Part shown: in pieces, positions 26,589-35,568 of the stretch | How the letters are laid out: every line of letters starts with the position of its first letter | Position numbering within the stretch: position 1 is the stretch's first letter | DNA from: Actimicrobium sp047621345 | Lineage (GTDB): Bacteria > Pseudomonadota > Gammaproteobacteria > Burkholderiales > Burkholderiaceae_D | Assembly: GCA_047621345.1 (NCBI GenBank) | Contig: JBLHLW010000004.1 | Span: forward strand, 39,017-103,016 | Reading direction: 5' to 3' | Length of the DNA stretch: 64,000 nt | The notes under the pieces: model-generated | What the model was told of the DNA's origin: nothing | The model's input: only the letters and a program-made list of their open reading frames with translations | Databases searched by the model: none | Position numbers and translations under genes: made by a program

Positions 26589-26978
26589 TCAGGGAATCAT
26601 CGTCTTGACCGTACCGGGCATGCTGAAGCTGATGACACCGCCAAAGCTGCACATGCACTTCGACACATTGTCGAGTGCCGGCATATTGGCAATCAGTACC
26701 GTCGGTGCGCCGGGCACCCACGGTGCACTGGTGGCAGGTATGCAGGGCATCGGCGTCAGTACGCCGAGCGCTGCGGCAGTAGCTGCCGCCACCATCGGAT
26801 TGCTCGGTGAAGTGCAGACACCAAACGGCATGATGTTCATCAGCGGCACATGATCCATGATATTGGCTGCCGGCGGACCTTCGCACAGGACCTTGTTCTT
26901 TGGCAGCACTACCAGCGATGACGGCGCTGCACCGAAGGTACACATCATCGTTGCGCCCATCGACACCTGATTCGGCAT
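26589..26978 (-). CDS. PAAR-like spike-tip protein (DUF4280/DUF4150 type)
   Basis: A 129-residue glycine/methionine/proline-rich protein. Motifs: GATMMCTFGAAPSSLVVLP, MDHVPLMNIMPFGVCTSPSNP, PMPCIPATSAPWVPGAPTVL and CSFGGVISFSMPG. These are typical of the DUF4280 branch of PAAR-like proteins that cap VgrG and help carry effectors. The ATG at 26978 has AAGGAG 6 bases upstream. It is the first gene of the block running to tagF. No toxin domain is attached, so any effector would be carried non-covalently. Confidence 0.85.
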   Translation of the reverse strand: MPNQVSMGATMMCTFGAAPSSLVVLPKNKVLCEGPPAANIMDHVPLMNIMPFGVCTSPSNPMVAAATAAALGVLTPMPCIPATSAPWVPGAPTVLIANMPALDNVSKCMCSFGGVISFSMPGTVKTMIP

Positions 26979-27447
26979 AACGTTCTCCTTGCATGGCAGG
27001 CGGACGTCGCCCGGCCGGTGGGGCATTATGACCGAAAGACGTGCCAAATTGGTATGTTTTACGACGCGCTGACCGACCTCGTCAATTACCAGGAACCCCA
27101 GAGAAGCAATATATACCACCGGGAACACCCCCCTCGATGGCGCATGCCGTCGCGCAGCGGTCGCGCATCAGCATGATAAGTTGGCTGATGCGCAAATGGA
27201 GCAACCCGCAACCTGTCGCAGCGCCCGGAATTGATTGGCGACGACATGGCAAGTTGCTGCGGCGATCGTCTCAGATGACCCGGCAACTGGCACAAATTTT
27301 ATTACCCCCGGCATTTCCGTTTTGTCCTGTCGTTAGCGCGTACCTCACAAGGACCCGGTTGATACGGCGACTCAATCATTGTCATGCCATCGTTGAGGGA
27401 CATCGCACCTGAACCGAGCTGACGCAAGACGTGGCGATTGGACAGTA
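26979..27447. other. Gene-poor interval upstream of the PAAR-like gene
   Basis: About 470 bases without a convincing gene. Only short ORFs with no recognisable family occur on either strand. Its left end holds the sigma-54-like site and an alternative sigma-70-like pair TTGACG (27085-27080) and TAAAAC (27061-27056) with 18-base spacing on the minus strand. The rest may be remnant sequence from gene turnover in an effector slot. Confidence 0.5.
27031..27046 (-). promoter_or_regulatory. Sigma-54-like promoter upstream of the PAAR-vgrG block
   Basis: On the minus strand TGGCACGTCTTTCGGT has a perfect -24 half (TGGCACG) and a -12 half TCGGT that lacks the usual GC. The distance to the PAAR-like start codon (about 42 bases from the expected transcript start) is like that of the better site before tssA. 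The defect in the -12 element keeps confidence low. Confidence 0.35.
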
Positions 27448-27597
27448 TTAAGACGTCATTGCCACATCAGACCAAGCATCCCGGAGTTCCGGGACTATTC
27501 GAGCGGCGTCGACCGGTACCGCATCTCGCCAAAGGCGCACGCTGTTGCGCGCCGTCCCAACCACCCCAGTCGGTGAGCGCTGACGGCCATCGATCAT
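27448..27597 (-). CDS. Small 49-residue ORF coupled to the upstream unknown gene
   Basis: The ATG (27597-27595) overlaps the TGA stop of the 348-residue gene in an ATGA arrangement, the usual sign of translational coupling. The product (start MIDGRQRSPTG, end RDAWSDVAMTS) is charged, with no membrane segment or signal peptide, and I do not recognise it. It could be a small immunity or adaptor protein, or the remnant of a longer gene. Confidence 0.4.
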   Translation of the reverse strand: MIDGRQRSPTGVVGTARNSVRLWRDAVPVDAARIVPELRDAWSDVAMTS

Positions 27598-28640
27598 TTA
27601 AGCGGGAAGCCACCACTGCCGAGCAGCGTCTCGACGGCCTCCATGAGGGATGCCGGGTTCTGCTCGGCAAGTTTGATCGGCATATCCAGAAAGTTATTCC
27701 AGGTCGGCAGAAAGTCAGGATCGGCGACCAGGATTACTTTCCCGCCTTGCGTGCGAAGGTTGCGGTAAGTGTGCGCGGCGTTTTTGACTTGGAATGCCCC
27801 ACCCGTGTGCTTCCCTTGTGCCGTCGCTTGCGCCGTCAGGCTAGTCGGGCTTTTGTCCCAGACCGGTTTCGCAATCGCACTGACATACAGTTGCGAGCTC
27901 CATTTCCAGTTCGATGCAAAGTGGAGTTTCGTCGGAATGGTAACTTGACCGCCCCAATGAAACACCACCGTCCCCTTGCCGAAGGGTGCCTTGGCGGCAC
28001 CTGGCGTGAAGAAGCGAAACAGTTCCCGCGCCTCTTCATCCGTATCGGAAGTCCTGGCCGGCTTGGCTTTGAATACCTGGGAGTAGTACACCTCCCGCCC
28101 CTCGAAAATAAGCGTGCCGCCATACTGCTGTATGCCCCACCGGATGATGCGCGAGATTTCTTTCGTCGCAGTCAATCCGTTGTAGATGTTGCAGGCCGGG
28201 GTGTTACCTTGCCAGCCTTCGATGACGGAAGGTTGGTGGTGCGCCAAATACTCGTCGCGCCCTGATTTCTGCATCGAGAACGGCGTCGTGTAACCCATTG
28301 CATAGTGCACGAACTCGGCGATGGCTTCGACGCGCAGTTCATGCACCATCGTCCCCTTCTGTCCGTAGTACAGGTCCATCATCTGATACGGGCCGGACTT
28401 GCCGCCTTTTAAATAAGCATTTGTGCGCCGTCCGGGATCGAACAGATTCAATTCCCGCCCAAGCACTTTCAAAGACGCCGTTTTGAAATACGCGGCGAGA
28501 CCGCGCACAACCATTCCGCCGGTTCCACCGGTACCGTAGACGAACGTATTTGTGCTGAACGCATTGCTCAGCCGACCCACGTCGACTTTGTCGAGCGCGC
28601 TAAAAAGACGTCTGTTCCATGGAATATTTTGGGCTGCCAT
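27594..28640 (-). CDS. Unrecognised 348-residue protein in the T6SS effector slot
   Basis: Not recognised. The product is soluble, without signal peptide or membrane segment. It has a glycine-rich N-terminal stretch (FVYGTGGTGGMVVRGL), aromatic and basic patches (NWKWSSQLYVSAIAKPVW) and a C-terminal segment KVILVADPDFLPTWNNFLDM. Charged and Tyr-rich motifs such as PYQMMDLYYGQKGTMVHELR suggest a folded enzyme-like domain. The ATG at 28640 has GGAGAC upstream; a palindrome lies a further 18 bases upstream. It lies between the Cys-His-Asp protein and the PAAR/vgrG genes, where T6SS effectors and their partners are often coded. An effector, chaperone or immunity role is possible but not shown. 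Confidence 0.7.
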   Translation of the reverse strand: MAAQNIPWNRRLFSALDKVDVGRLSNAFSTNTFVYGTGGTGGMVVRGLAAYFKTASLKVLGRELNLFDPGRRTNAYLKGGKSGPYQMMDLYYGQKGTMVHELRVEAIAEFVHYAMGYTTPFSMQKSGRDEYLAHHQPSVIEGWQGNTPACNIYNGLTATKEISRIIRWGIQQYGGTLIFEGREVYYSQVFKAKPARTSDTDEEARELFRFFTPGAAKAPFGKGTVVFHWGGQVTIPTKLHFASNWKWSSQLYVSAIAKPVWDKSPTSLTAQATAQGKHTGGAFQVKNAAHTYRNLRTQGGKVILVADPDFLPTWNNFLDMPIKLAEQNPASLMEAVETLLGSGGFPLK

Positions 28641-28657
28641 CAATGTCTCCTTCTGTG

Positions 28658-28674
28658 TGATTAAAAAGTAATCA
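28658..28674. promoter_or_regulatory. Perfect AT-rich palindrome upstream of the unknown gene
   Basis: TGATTA and TAATCA flank the 5 bases AAAAG, giving a perfect 6-base inverted repeat just upstream of the ribosome site of the 348-residue gene. It could be an operator or a small hairpin. It lies within a 224-base gap holding no convincing gene. Confidence 0.3.
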
Positions 28675-28864
28675 ACAAGGAGAGGCACAATTTATGCAAT
28701 TCGTACTGCAAAAAAATACCGACCTCATGACTACACGATCAGCGCATGCCACTTCGGACGTCACCCATGCCAGTCAACGCTCAGACAGAGCGCGAGCGCA
28801 TGCCTCCTGCATTGCCAAGGCAGGGTCAGGGCCCGTCTGCGGTGTCGCAACATCTGCAAATACG

Positions 28865-29755
28865 TTACGAGGAAGACTCGCGCGCCATCACAAGTTCGAG
28901 ATTGGTGCTCATGCTGAGAACTCGCTCGAACGCGCGTCGATTCTCGTAGATGCTTTCATGACCTAACGATGCTGCCCAGCCGTCCACGACGACGGCATCC
29001 CAGTTGTTGGGAATTCTCCCGTCCACGTTCTCACCGACGCGACCGACAAGAATATAGACGTGGGAACCGCGACCCGAGTCGTGTGCGACCAGCTCAATTC
29101 GCGGTCCGTCAGGACGATTATTGCTAAGCACGTGTGCGGCCAGATAACCAAACGTCGTACATTCAGCCTGACGTGGTTTATTGCTTTGAACAAAGTCGTA
29201 GCGTTGCTTTAACGCATACTGCTTCCATTCAAACTGGCCCTTTTGAATGACGGTAGGCATGGGTGGCTTACCCATGCCCTTTAGCGCTGCCAGGCGCCGT
29301 TCCAGCACTGCCTGCTTGACACCGGCCTCAATACATTGCGGAAAATTGGTGCAGTCCATGCAGGCATACGTCTTAAAGTCATCCAGCTCGTCCTTCACCA
29401 TCTTCGCCCACTTGTAGGCGGCACTCCCCGAGTTGCCAGCGTCGGCGCCCGCCTTGGCGGCAACATGCCGTAACTTCAGCAGGCTCTGCGCAGGCTCGCC
29501 GCCGGCCACCTTACTGACATCGACAATCAGCTGTCTGACCACCGCCGGATTGCGCGTCGTGTCGATGTCACCGCTGGCCTTGACACCCTTGTTGGTCGCC
29601 CAGTTGACGATGGCATCGGCAAGTTTTTTGGCATTTTCCGCGGTTGGAAAATCGTGATACGTCTTTAATGCCGCATCGACGACAGGCAGGCCATTCTTTC
29701 GACCGGTTGCAAAGAACTTGCTTGTTTCCTTGATGAAATCAGTCGCCGTGATCAT
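28865..29755 (-). CDS. Candidate T6SS effector with a Cys-His-Asp (papain- or transglutaminase-like) triad
   Basis: A 296-residue soluble protein. The N-terminal half is helical (ITATDFIKETSKFF, AENAKKLADAIVNWATNK) with a cysteine cluster CMDCTNFPQC (132-141). The C-terminal half shows Cys199 at the start of a helix (QAECTTFGYLAAHVL), His232 at a strand start (GSHVYILVGR) and Asp258 in the next strand (NWDAVVVDGW). The order, spacing and local contexts are those of papain-fold and transglutaminase-like enzymes, a fold used by many toxins. There is no signal peptide. The ATG at 29755 has AGGAG upstream. The position downstream of clpV and ahead of an unknown gene and PAAR/vgrG supports an effector role; the exact family is not recognised. 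Confidence 0.72.
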   Translation of the reverse strand: MITATDFIKETSKFFATGRKNGLPVVDAALKTYHDFPTAENAKKLADAIVNWATNKGVKASGDIDTTRNPAVVRQLIVDVSKVAGGEPAQSLLKLRHVAAKAGADAGNSGSAAYKWAKMVKDELDDFKTYACMDCTNFPQCIEAGVKQAVLERRLAALKGMGKPPMPTVIQKGQFEWKQYALKQRYDFVQSNKPRQAECTTFGYLAAHVLSNNRPDGPRIELVAHDSGRGSHVYILVGRVGENVDGRIPNNWDAVVVDGWAASLGHESIYENRRAFERVLSMSTNLELVMARESSS

Positions 29756-29859
29756 TGTTAACCACTCCTGTAATGTAATTAGGCACAAGCCACCGGTTCA
29801 ATACGATGGCGACCTGTCCCGGCCATCCCGATTAACAGGTAGAGCGAGCGCGACACGCC

Positions 29860-32595
29860 CTACTGAAACGCATAATCGAGCTCGCTGTTCTTGACGCCAA
29901 CCTGCACGCCCAGAACGGTCCCACCCTCCATCATCCGTACCAAAAACTCTTTCGAAATATCCGGCAGCATCGTGTTGGTCAAAATCGCATCGATCATCCG
30001 CCCGCCCGACTCGCCTTCGGTGCAGCGCGACACCACCAACTTGACCACCTCGTCGGTGTACTCGAACGGGATCTTGTAGCGCGCCTCGACGCGCTTCTTG
30101 ATCCGGTTCAGCTGCAGCTTGACGATCTTGCCAAGCATGTCGTCCGACAACGGGTAATACGGAATCGTGACCAGTCGCCCCAGCAGCGCCGGCGGAAAAA
30201 TCTTCAGCAGCGGTGCCCGCAGGGCCTTGGCCATGCCGTCCGGATCGGGCATCAGGTCGGGGTCCTTGCACAGGCCGGCGATCAGGTCGGTGCCGGCATT
30301 GGTGGTGAGAATGATCAGCGTGTTCTTGAAGTCGATGAAGCGGCCTTCGCCGTCTTCCATCGAGCCCTTGTCGAAGACCTGGAAGAACATTTCGTGCACG
30401 TCGGGGTGGGCTTTTTCGACTTCATCGAGCAGCACCACCGAGTACGGTTTGCGTCGCACCGCTTCGGTCAGCACGCCACCTTCGCCGTAACCGACATAGC
30501 CCGGCGGCGCGCCCTTGAGCGTCGAGACCGTATGCGCTTCCTGATACTCGCTCATGTTGATCGTAATCAGATTTTGCTCGCCGCCGTACAACGCCTCTGC
30601 CAGCGCCAGCGCGGTTTCGGTCTTGCCTACACCGGAGGTCCCGGCCAGCATGAACACGCCGATCGGCTTGTTCGGGTTATCCAGTCCGGCACGACTGGTC
30701 TGGATGCGCTTGGCGATCATGTCCATGGCGTGGTCCTGACCGATGACGCGCTGCCCCAGACTATCGGCAATTTTCAGGATGGTTTCCATCTCGTTGCGGG
30801 CCATGCGACCGACCGGGATGCCGGTCCAGTCACCGACCACCGCCGCGACCGCCTGATAATCGACGGTGGGCAAAATCAGCGGGGTTTCACCCTGCAATAG
30901 CGTCAGTTTGTCCTGCACCGCGTTCAATTGTGCCAACAGAGTCAACCGCTCAGTTTCACGATCTTCGTCGGACAAGCCTTCGATCACGGCTTCGGCTGCC
31001 GCGTCGGCTTCAAGCTTGCTGCCGGTACCTTCCACCGGTTTGATGCCGGCACGCAGCTTGGCGCGCAGGTCCAGCAATGCATCGACCAGGTCCTTCTCTT
31101 CGGCCCAGCGCGCGTCCAGTCCGACCAGACGCACACGTTCGCCGGCCAGCAATTCTGTTGCCTCGCTCTCGCGCTTGCCAATGTCGATGCCGATCGCCTT
31201 TTCGCGGCCGATGATGCCCAGCTCGGTTTCCAGCGCTTCGATACGCTTGCGGCAGTCATCGACTTCGGCAGGCGTGGCATGCAAGCTGACCGCGACCCGT
31301 GCGCAGGCAGTATCGAGCAGGCTGACGCTCTTGTCGGGTAACTGGCGCGCCGGAATGTAGCGGTGACTTAACTTGACCGCCGCTTCCAGCGCCTCGTCAA
31401 GAATCTGCACCTTGTGATGTTTTTCCATCGTGCTGGCTACGCCGCGCATCATCAAAATCGCTTTCGCTTCGTCGGGCTCGTCGACCTGCACGGTCTGAAA
31501 GCGCCGCGTCAGGGCCGGATCTTTTTCGATGTGCTTTTTGTATTCGGCAAAAGTGGTCGCGCCAATCGTGCGCAAGGTGCCACGCGCCAGAGCAGGTTTG
31601 AGCAAATTGGCCGCGTCGCCAGTTCCGGCCGCACCGCCCGCGCCGACCAGTGTGTGGGTTTCATCGATGAACAGAATGATGGGCTTGGGACTGGCTTGCA
31701 CTTCGTCGATGACCGAACGCAAGCGCTGCTCGAACTCGCCCTTCATGCTTGCGCCAGCTTGCAGCAGGCCGACATCGAGTGTGAGCAATTGTACTTCCTT
31801 GAGCGCCGGGGGTACATCGCCGCGTGCGATGCGCTGCGCGAAACCTTCGACCACAGCGGTCTTGCCCACGCCAGCCTCACCGACCAGGATCGGATTGTTC
31901 TGACGGCGCCGCATCAGAATATCGACGACCTGCCGGATTTCATCATCACGTCCGACAATCGGGTCCATCTTGCCTGCGCGAGCTTGCTCGGTCAGATCGA
32001 CCGTGAATTTTTTCAAGGCCTCTTGCTTGCCCATCGCAGCGGGCGCCATCGCACCGCTGGCTTCGCCGGGAGTAGCGCCGCCACCAGCCTGAAAGCCATC
32101 AGTCGCGCGCAGTTGCGCTTCCGGCGATTCGCCAAGCAGGCTGGCAAAGTTCTCGCTCAAGTGTTCGAGCTTGATGCGTTCGAACTGCTTGCTGATGCCG
32201 TACAGCGCATTGCGCAACTGGCTGGTCTTGAGCATGCCGACCACCAGATGACCGCTGCGTACTTGCGATTCGCCGAACAGGAGCGTTCCGAAAACCCAGG
32301 CGCGCTCTACGGTCTCTTCGAGTTGCGAAGAGAGGTCCGTCAGCGAGGTCGCGCCGCGCGGCAAGCGGTCGAGTGCAGCAGTCATGTCGCGTGCCAGTCC
32401 GGCCGCATCAAGTTCGTAATGGCGGATGATGCGATGCAAGTCGGAGTCCTGCAATTGCAGGATCTGGTGCAGCCAGTGGATCAGTTCGACATACGGATTG
32501 CCCCGCAATTTGCAGAAAACAGTACTGCTTTCGATGGCGCGGTAACACAGGGAATTGAGCTTGCCAAATAATGCAACGCGACTGATTTCGGCCAT
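29860..32595 (-). CDS. clpV: T6SS sheath-disassembly ATPase ClpV (TssH)
   Basis: A 911-residue AAA+ protein. An N-terminal Clp-repeat domain (about 1-160) is followed by the first ATPase module with Walker A GEAGVGKTA (239-247) and Walker B IILFIDETHTLVGAG. The ClpV coiled-coil insert comes next, then the second module with GTSGVGKTETALALAEALYG and SVVLLDEVEKAHPDV. Both ATPase sites look intact. The enzyme pulls apart the contracted TssB-TssC sheath. It is the last core gene of the tssA block, 85 bases after tssG; the two candidate effector genes follow. Confidence 0.97.
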   Translation of the reverse strand: MAEISRVALFGKLNSLCYRAIESSTVFCKLRGNPYVELIHWLHQILQLQDSDLHRIIRHYELDAAGLARDMTAALDRLPRGATSLTDLSSQLEETVERAWVFGTLLFGESQVRSGHLVVGMLKTSQLRNALYGISKQFERIKLEHLSENFASLLGESPEAQLRATDGFQAGGGATPGEASGAMAPAAMGKQEALKKFTVDLTEQARAGKMDPIVGRDDEIRQVVDILMRRRQNNPILVGEAGVGKTAVVEGFAQRIARGDVPPALKEVQLLTLDVGLLQAGASMKGEFEQRLRSVIDEVQASPKPIILFIDETHTLVGAGGAAGTGDAANLLKPALARGTLRTIGATTFAEYKKHIEKDPALTRRFQTVQVDEPDEAKAILMMRGVASTMEKHHKVQILDEALEAAVKLSHRYIPARQLPDKSVSLLDTACARVAVSLHATPAEVDDCRKRIEALETELGIIGREKAIGIDIGKRESEATELLAGERVRLVGLDARWAEEKDLVDALLDLRAKLRAGIKPVEGTGSKLEADAAAEAVIEGLSDEDRETERLTLLAQLNAVQDKLTLLQGETPLILPTVDYQAVAAVVGDWTGIPVGRMARNEMETILKIADSLGQRVIGQDHAMDMIAKRIQTSRAGLDNPNKPIGVFMLAGTSGVGKTETALALAEALYGGEQNLITINMSEYQEAHTVSTLKGAPPGYVGYGEGGVLTEAVRRKPYSVVLLDEVEKAHPDVHEMFFQVFDKGSMEDGEGRFIDFKNTLIILTTNAGTDLIAGLCKDPDLMPDPDGMAKALRAPLLKIFPPALLGRLVTIPYYPLSDDMLGKIVKLQLNRIKKRVEARYKIPFEYTDEVVKLVVSRCTEGESGGRMIDAILTNTMLPDISKEFLVRMMEGGTVLGVQVGVKNSELDYAFQ

Positions 32596-32680
32596 GATCG
32601 GTTCTCTCTTGGTGACGCCAGATTGGCGGGTCTCGCGCCGTGACGGCCGTCGAGGGGTGAGTCGGAAGTGCCTGTACTGA

Positions 32681-33703
32681 TTAAGTCGGATGCAACAGCA
32701 GTTGGTCGAGATTGCGGGTCACCGGACGACTGGCCAGATAGGTACTCCAGCCCAGTTTCAGTCCACCGCCCAATACCAGTGGCGGCACCTGTTCCTTTTT
32801 GAGAATCAGGCGCACGTCCCAGTCGAGCACGGTGCCGGCGTAGTTGCGCACCCAGGCCACCAGCCGCTGCAAGCTGTCACCACCGGGCAGCATGCGGCAG
32901 TAGTCGGTGTAATCGAGCGGACCAATGACGAGGCGAAACTTATGCTGGCAATCCCAGACCTGGCCACCGAGCACCGCCGACATACCGAGCCGGTTGCCGT
33001 CTTCCTGCATGCCGAGGCGGGTGCGAATCTCAACGGGCAACACCATCCAGTGACCGACGAATTGTTCGAGTTGCACCGGCAGCTTGAAGTACTCGCGCAG
33101 GATGGTCACCAGTCCGGCTGCCGGCCGCTTCTGGTTCGCCATCAGTCCGGCAAAATGCAGCTTGGCGAAATCACTGACTTCATCGCGAGCACGAAGACCC
33201 GGTGTGCCAATCCCGAACAGGCTGCCGACATACGCCGAAAAGCGGTCGGCGTCGGGGCGGTCGAGGCTGATGGCCGGTTCGGCGCTGGCCCGTGCGCGGT
33301 AGAACAGCGCCAGCATGCGGTGGTGAAAAATATCCACGAAGGCCGACAGCGTCGGATCGGCGGCATTGCGGGCGCGTTCACGGGCGTATTCGGTCAGGTG
33401 CAGCGGTAGCGCGCCATTGGCGCCGAACAGGCCAAAGAAATTGACAGCCAGCCGCGCTTTGGTTTTGCTGCCGGCGCTGCTGCCGCCTTTACTGCCAGCA
33501 GGCCGGTAATACGCGATGGCAGTGGCATGAAACGACAGCGACGGATCCTGCCCGAAGCGCACCACATCGTCGCGCGGACGCAGCGAGGTGCCGATGCGCG
33601 GCTTGTCGGGATGGGCGTTTTCAAGCAGGCGCAAGGCCTGAAAAAAATCCATTTTTTCGATACGCTCGGCCAGCAGGCGTTCGGTTTCTACAGGATCACG
33701 CAT
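32681..33703 (-). CDS. tssG: T6SS baseplate protein TssG
   Basis: A 340-residue baseplate wedge protein with the family pattern FFQALRLLENAHPDKPRIGT, RFGQDPSLSFHATAIAYY, VNFFGLFGANGALPLHLTEY, DIFHHRMLALFYRARA and a C-terminal FDCQHKFRLVIGPLDYTDY-type segment. It works with TssF, TssE and TssK. Its start overlaps the end of tssF by 16 bases. Confidence 0.96.
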   Translation of the reverse strand: MRDPVETERLLAERIEKMDFFQALRLLENAHPDKPRIGTSLRPRDDVVRFGQDPSLSFHATAIAYYRPAGSKGGSSAGSKTKARLAVNFFGLFGANGALPLHLTEYARERARNAADPTLSAFVDIFHHRMLALFYRARASAEPAISLDRPDADRFSAYVGSLFGIGTPGLRARDEVSDFAKLHFAGLMANQKRPAAGLVTILREYFKLPVQLEQFVGHWMVLPVEIRTRLGMQEDGNRLGMSAVLGGQVWDCQHKFRLVIGPLDYTDYCRMLPGGDSLQRLVAWVRNYAGTVLDWDVRLILKKEQVPPLVLGGGLKLGWSTYLASRPVTRNLDQLLLHPT

Positions 33704-35568
33704 GCGCCTCCCCGTGCTGGCCAGCGCATGATTTCGCCACGAGAAATCGTCCTGATGACGGTTTCGGTGAACGCGTTGATCGATACAAACTGCGCAAAAA
33801 AGTGGTTGAGGACCGCGCCCAGCATGAAAGCACCGGAGCCTTCGAAGGCCGCGTCATCCATCGTGACGGTGATCTGCAACCCGCGGCCAAACGCGATCGG
33901 TCCGGGCGTCGGCATGCGCCGCGTAATCGGCGTCGAACTGATCGAGCGCACGCCCTCAACCTGACGCTGCGCATTGACGTCGGACGGATGGCAATACAGC
34001 GCCAGCATCTCGCGCAGTGCGACGGCACCCTGTTCGGGATCGTTATCGACCAGCGACAAATAGTTCAGCGACAGCTGATTGAGCAAGCGCCATGCAACGC
34101 TGCCTTCGGCAAACGACGGGAACGGCTGACTCGGTCCGGCCAGACAACGGATCGCTGAAACCGGCCCGCCTGCCTCCAGCACAAAATCCGTCTTGCCAAC
34201 GCCCAGCGGCATCGATAGCGGTAGATCGCGGTTGGTACACCAGACGCTCAGACCAAGCTGGCGCAGGTCGTGCCGATACGGTGCCTCGGCGGCATCAACA
34301 ATCGCGATGAAGGTCTCACTGCCGATGTAGGACGAGCGTGGTCCGCGCACGCGCTGGCGCTGCGAGATCACGCGTGGCTCGCGCCGAATCTGGTAAAAAG
34401 CCTGGTCCTGATGCAGGCTGCCAATATCGCGCGCGGTATAGAACGCATGGAACGGTTGCTCGGCATTGGCACCGCTGCCGTAACCGACAACCTCGTCAAT
34501 CTGGAACACTTCGAAATCCATAGGCCGGGTACGGTCGACCAGCACATGGTATTCAAGCGCCTCATCAGAAATGTTGATGCGATCGGCACGACGCTTGAAC
34601 AGGTTCACGGCGGGCGTACAGTTGAGCGCAAAATTGGAGGCATCAAGTGACTGCTCAAGCTGGATATCAGCGCGATTGAGCAGCACGACGAGTTCGATTT
34701 CGGTCTCGTCGCAGGTCGCCAGTGCCGGTCCCAGACCGGATAATTCGACGAACAGGTAACGCGATGCAAAGGCAAAATACTCCTGCAGCAACCGGTAGCC
34801 CTGGAAGGTCCGCTTGCCACTTGGCAGCAGCGCCTGATCTTCATCAAATCCGAGTGGCTGCACAGCCGACCTGGGCAGCAGCGCGTGCCAGTCGGCAGGA
34901 CGTTTGACCGGCAGAACCAGCACGCCTTCTACCGCGCCAAGAATTTTTTCATAGATGCGAGCAGGCATGTCGTCACCACCTCGCAAGTGCACGCTGAGGC
35001 GCTCCAGTGCCAGCTTTCGAAACGGCACACCACCGGCCGTGCGCAAGCGCAGGCGCAAGCCGGCCTTGACGTTGGCCGGCAAGCGGATGTCGGCACCGAA
35101 CAGCGCGCCACTATGCGTAAAAAATTTGGCTTCGACCAGTTCGACGGGCCACAGCGTCAGGTCATGCGCGGTGCGGTATTCGCACGCCGTAGCGTCATCC
35201 TTGCCGAGCACGCTGCGCATCGTACTGCCGCGCGGCACTAACGCACCGGCCATCAGTGCCGGATTGGTCAGGTCTGGCTGCAACTGGACAACGGCCATCG
35301 ACGGCGTCGGTGCCAGAAAGTGCGGGTACACCAGTTCCGACAGGTGCTGGGTAAAGCGCGGGAACTCGGCATCGATTTTCATCTGCACGCGCGCCGCCAT
35401 GAAACTGAAACCTTCCAGCAGGCGCTCGACATACGGATCGGCGCATTCGAATCCTTCGAGGCCGAGGCGACCGGCGATCTTCGGATAGTCGCTGGCGAAC
35501 TCGCCGCCGACCTCGCGCAGGTGCTGCAATTCCTGACTGTAATACCGCAGGAAACGGGGAGTCGTCAT
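33688..35568 (-). CDS. tssF: T6SS baseplate protein TssF
   Basis: A 626-residue baseplate protein of normal family length. The N-terminus FLRYYSQELQHLREVGGEFA, then YPKIAGRLGL, DPYVERLLEGFSFMAARVQM and YPHFLAPTPSMAVVQ are diagnostic. The ATG at 35568 is chosen because it overlaps the tssE stop as ATGA; the longer in-frame extension is not family-like. Confidence 0.96.
   Translation of the reverse strand: MTTPRFLRYYSQELQHLREVGGEFASDYPKIAGRLGLEGFECADPYVERLLEGFSFMAARVQMKIDAEFPRFTQHLSELVYPHFLAPTPSMAVVQLQPDLTNPALMAGALVPRGSTMRSVLGKDDATACEYRTAHDLTLWPVELVEAKFFTHSGALFGADIRLPANVKAGLRLRLRTAGGVPFRKLALERLSVHLRGGDDMPARIYEKILGAVEGVLVLPVKRPADWHALLPRSAVQPLGFDEDQALLPSGKRTFQGYRLLQEYFAFASRYLFVELSGLGPALATCDETEIELVVLLNRADIQLEQSLDASNFALNCTPAVNLFKRRADRINISDEALEYHVLVDRTRPMDFEVFQIDEVVGYGSGANAEQPFHAFYTARDIGSLHQDQAFYQIRREPRVISQRQRVRGPRSSYIGSETFIAIVDAAEAPYRHDLRQLGLSVWCTNRDLPLSMPLGVGKTDFVLEAGGPVSAIRCLAGPSQPFPSFAEGSVAWRLLNQLSLNYLSLVDNDPEQGAVALREMLALYCHPSDVNAQRQVEGVRSISSTPITRRMPTPGPIAFGRGLQITVTMDDAAFEGSGAFMLGAVLNHFFAQFVSINAFTETVIRTISRGEIMRWPARGGACVIL

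Noticed and set aside
27041..27412. A 123-codon plus-strand ORF upstream of the PAAR-like gene
   Set aside because: It covers the likely promoter of the PAAR block, is rich in Arg and Pro, and resembles no known protein.
28694..28966. A 90-codon plus-strand ORF with an AAGGAG-type site before it
   Set aside because: It overlaps the 3' end of the Cys-His-Asp gene antisense, and its translation has no recognisable domain. Kept only as a note under the gap finding.
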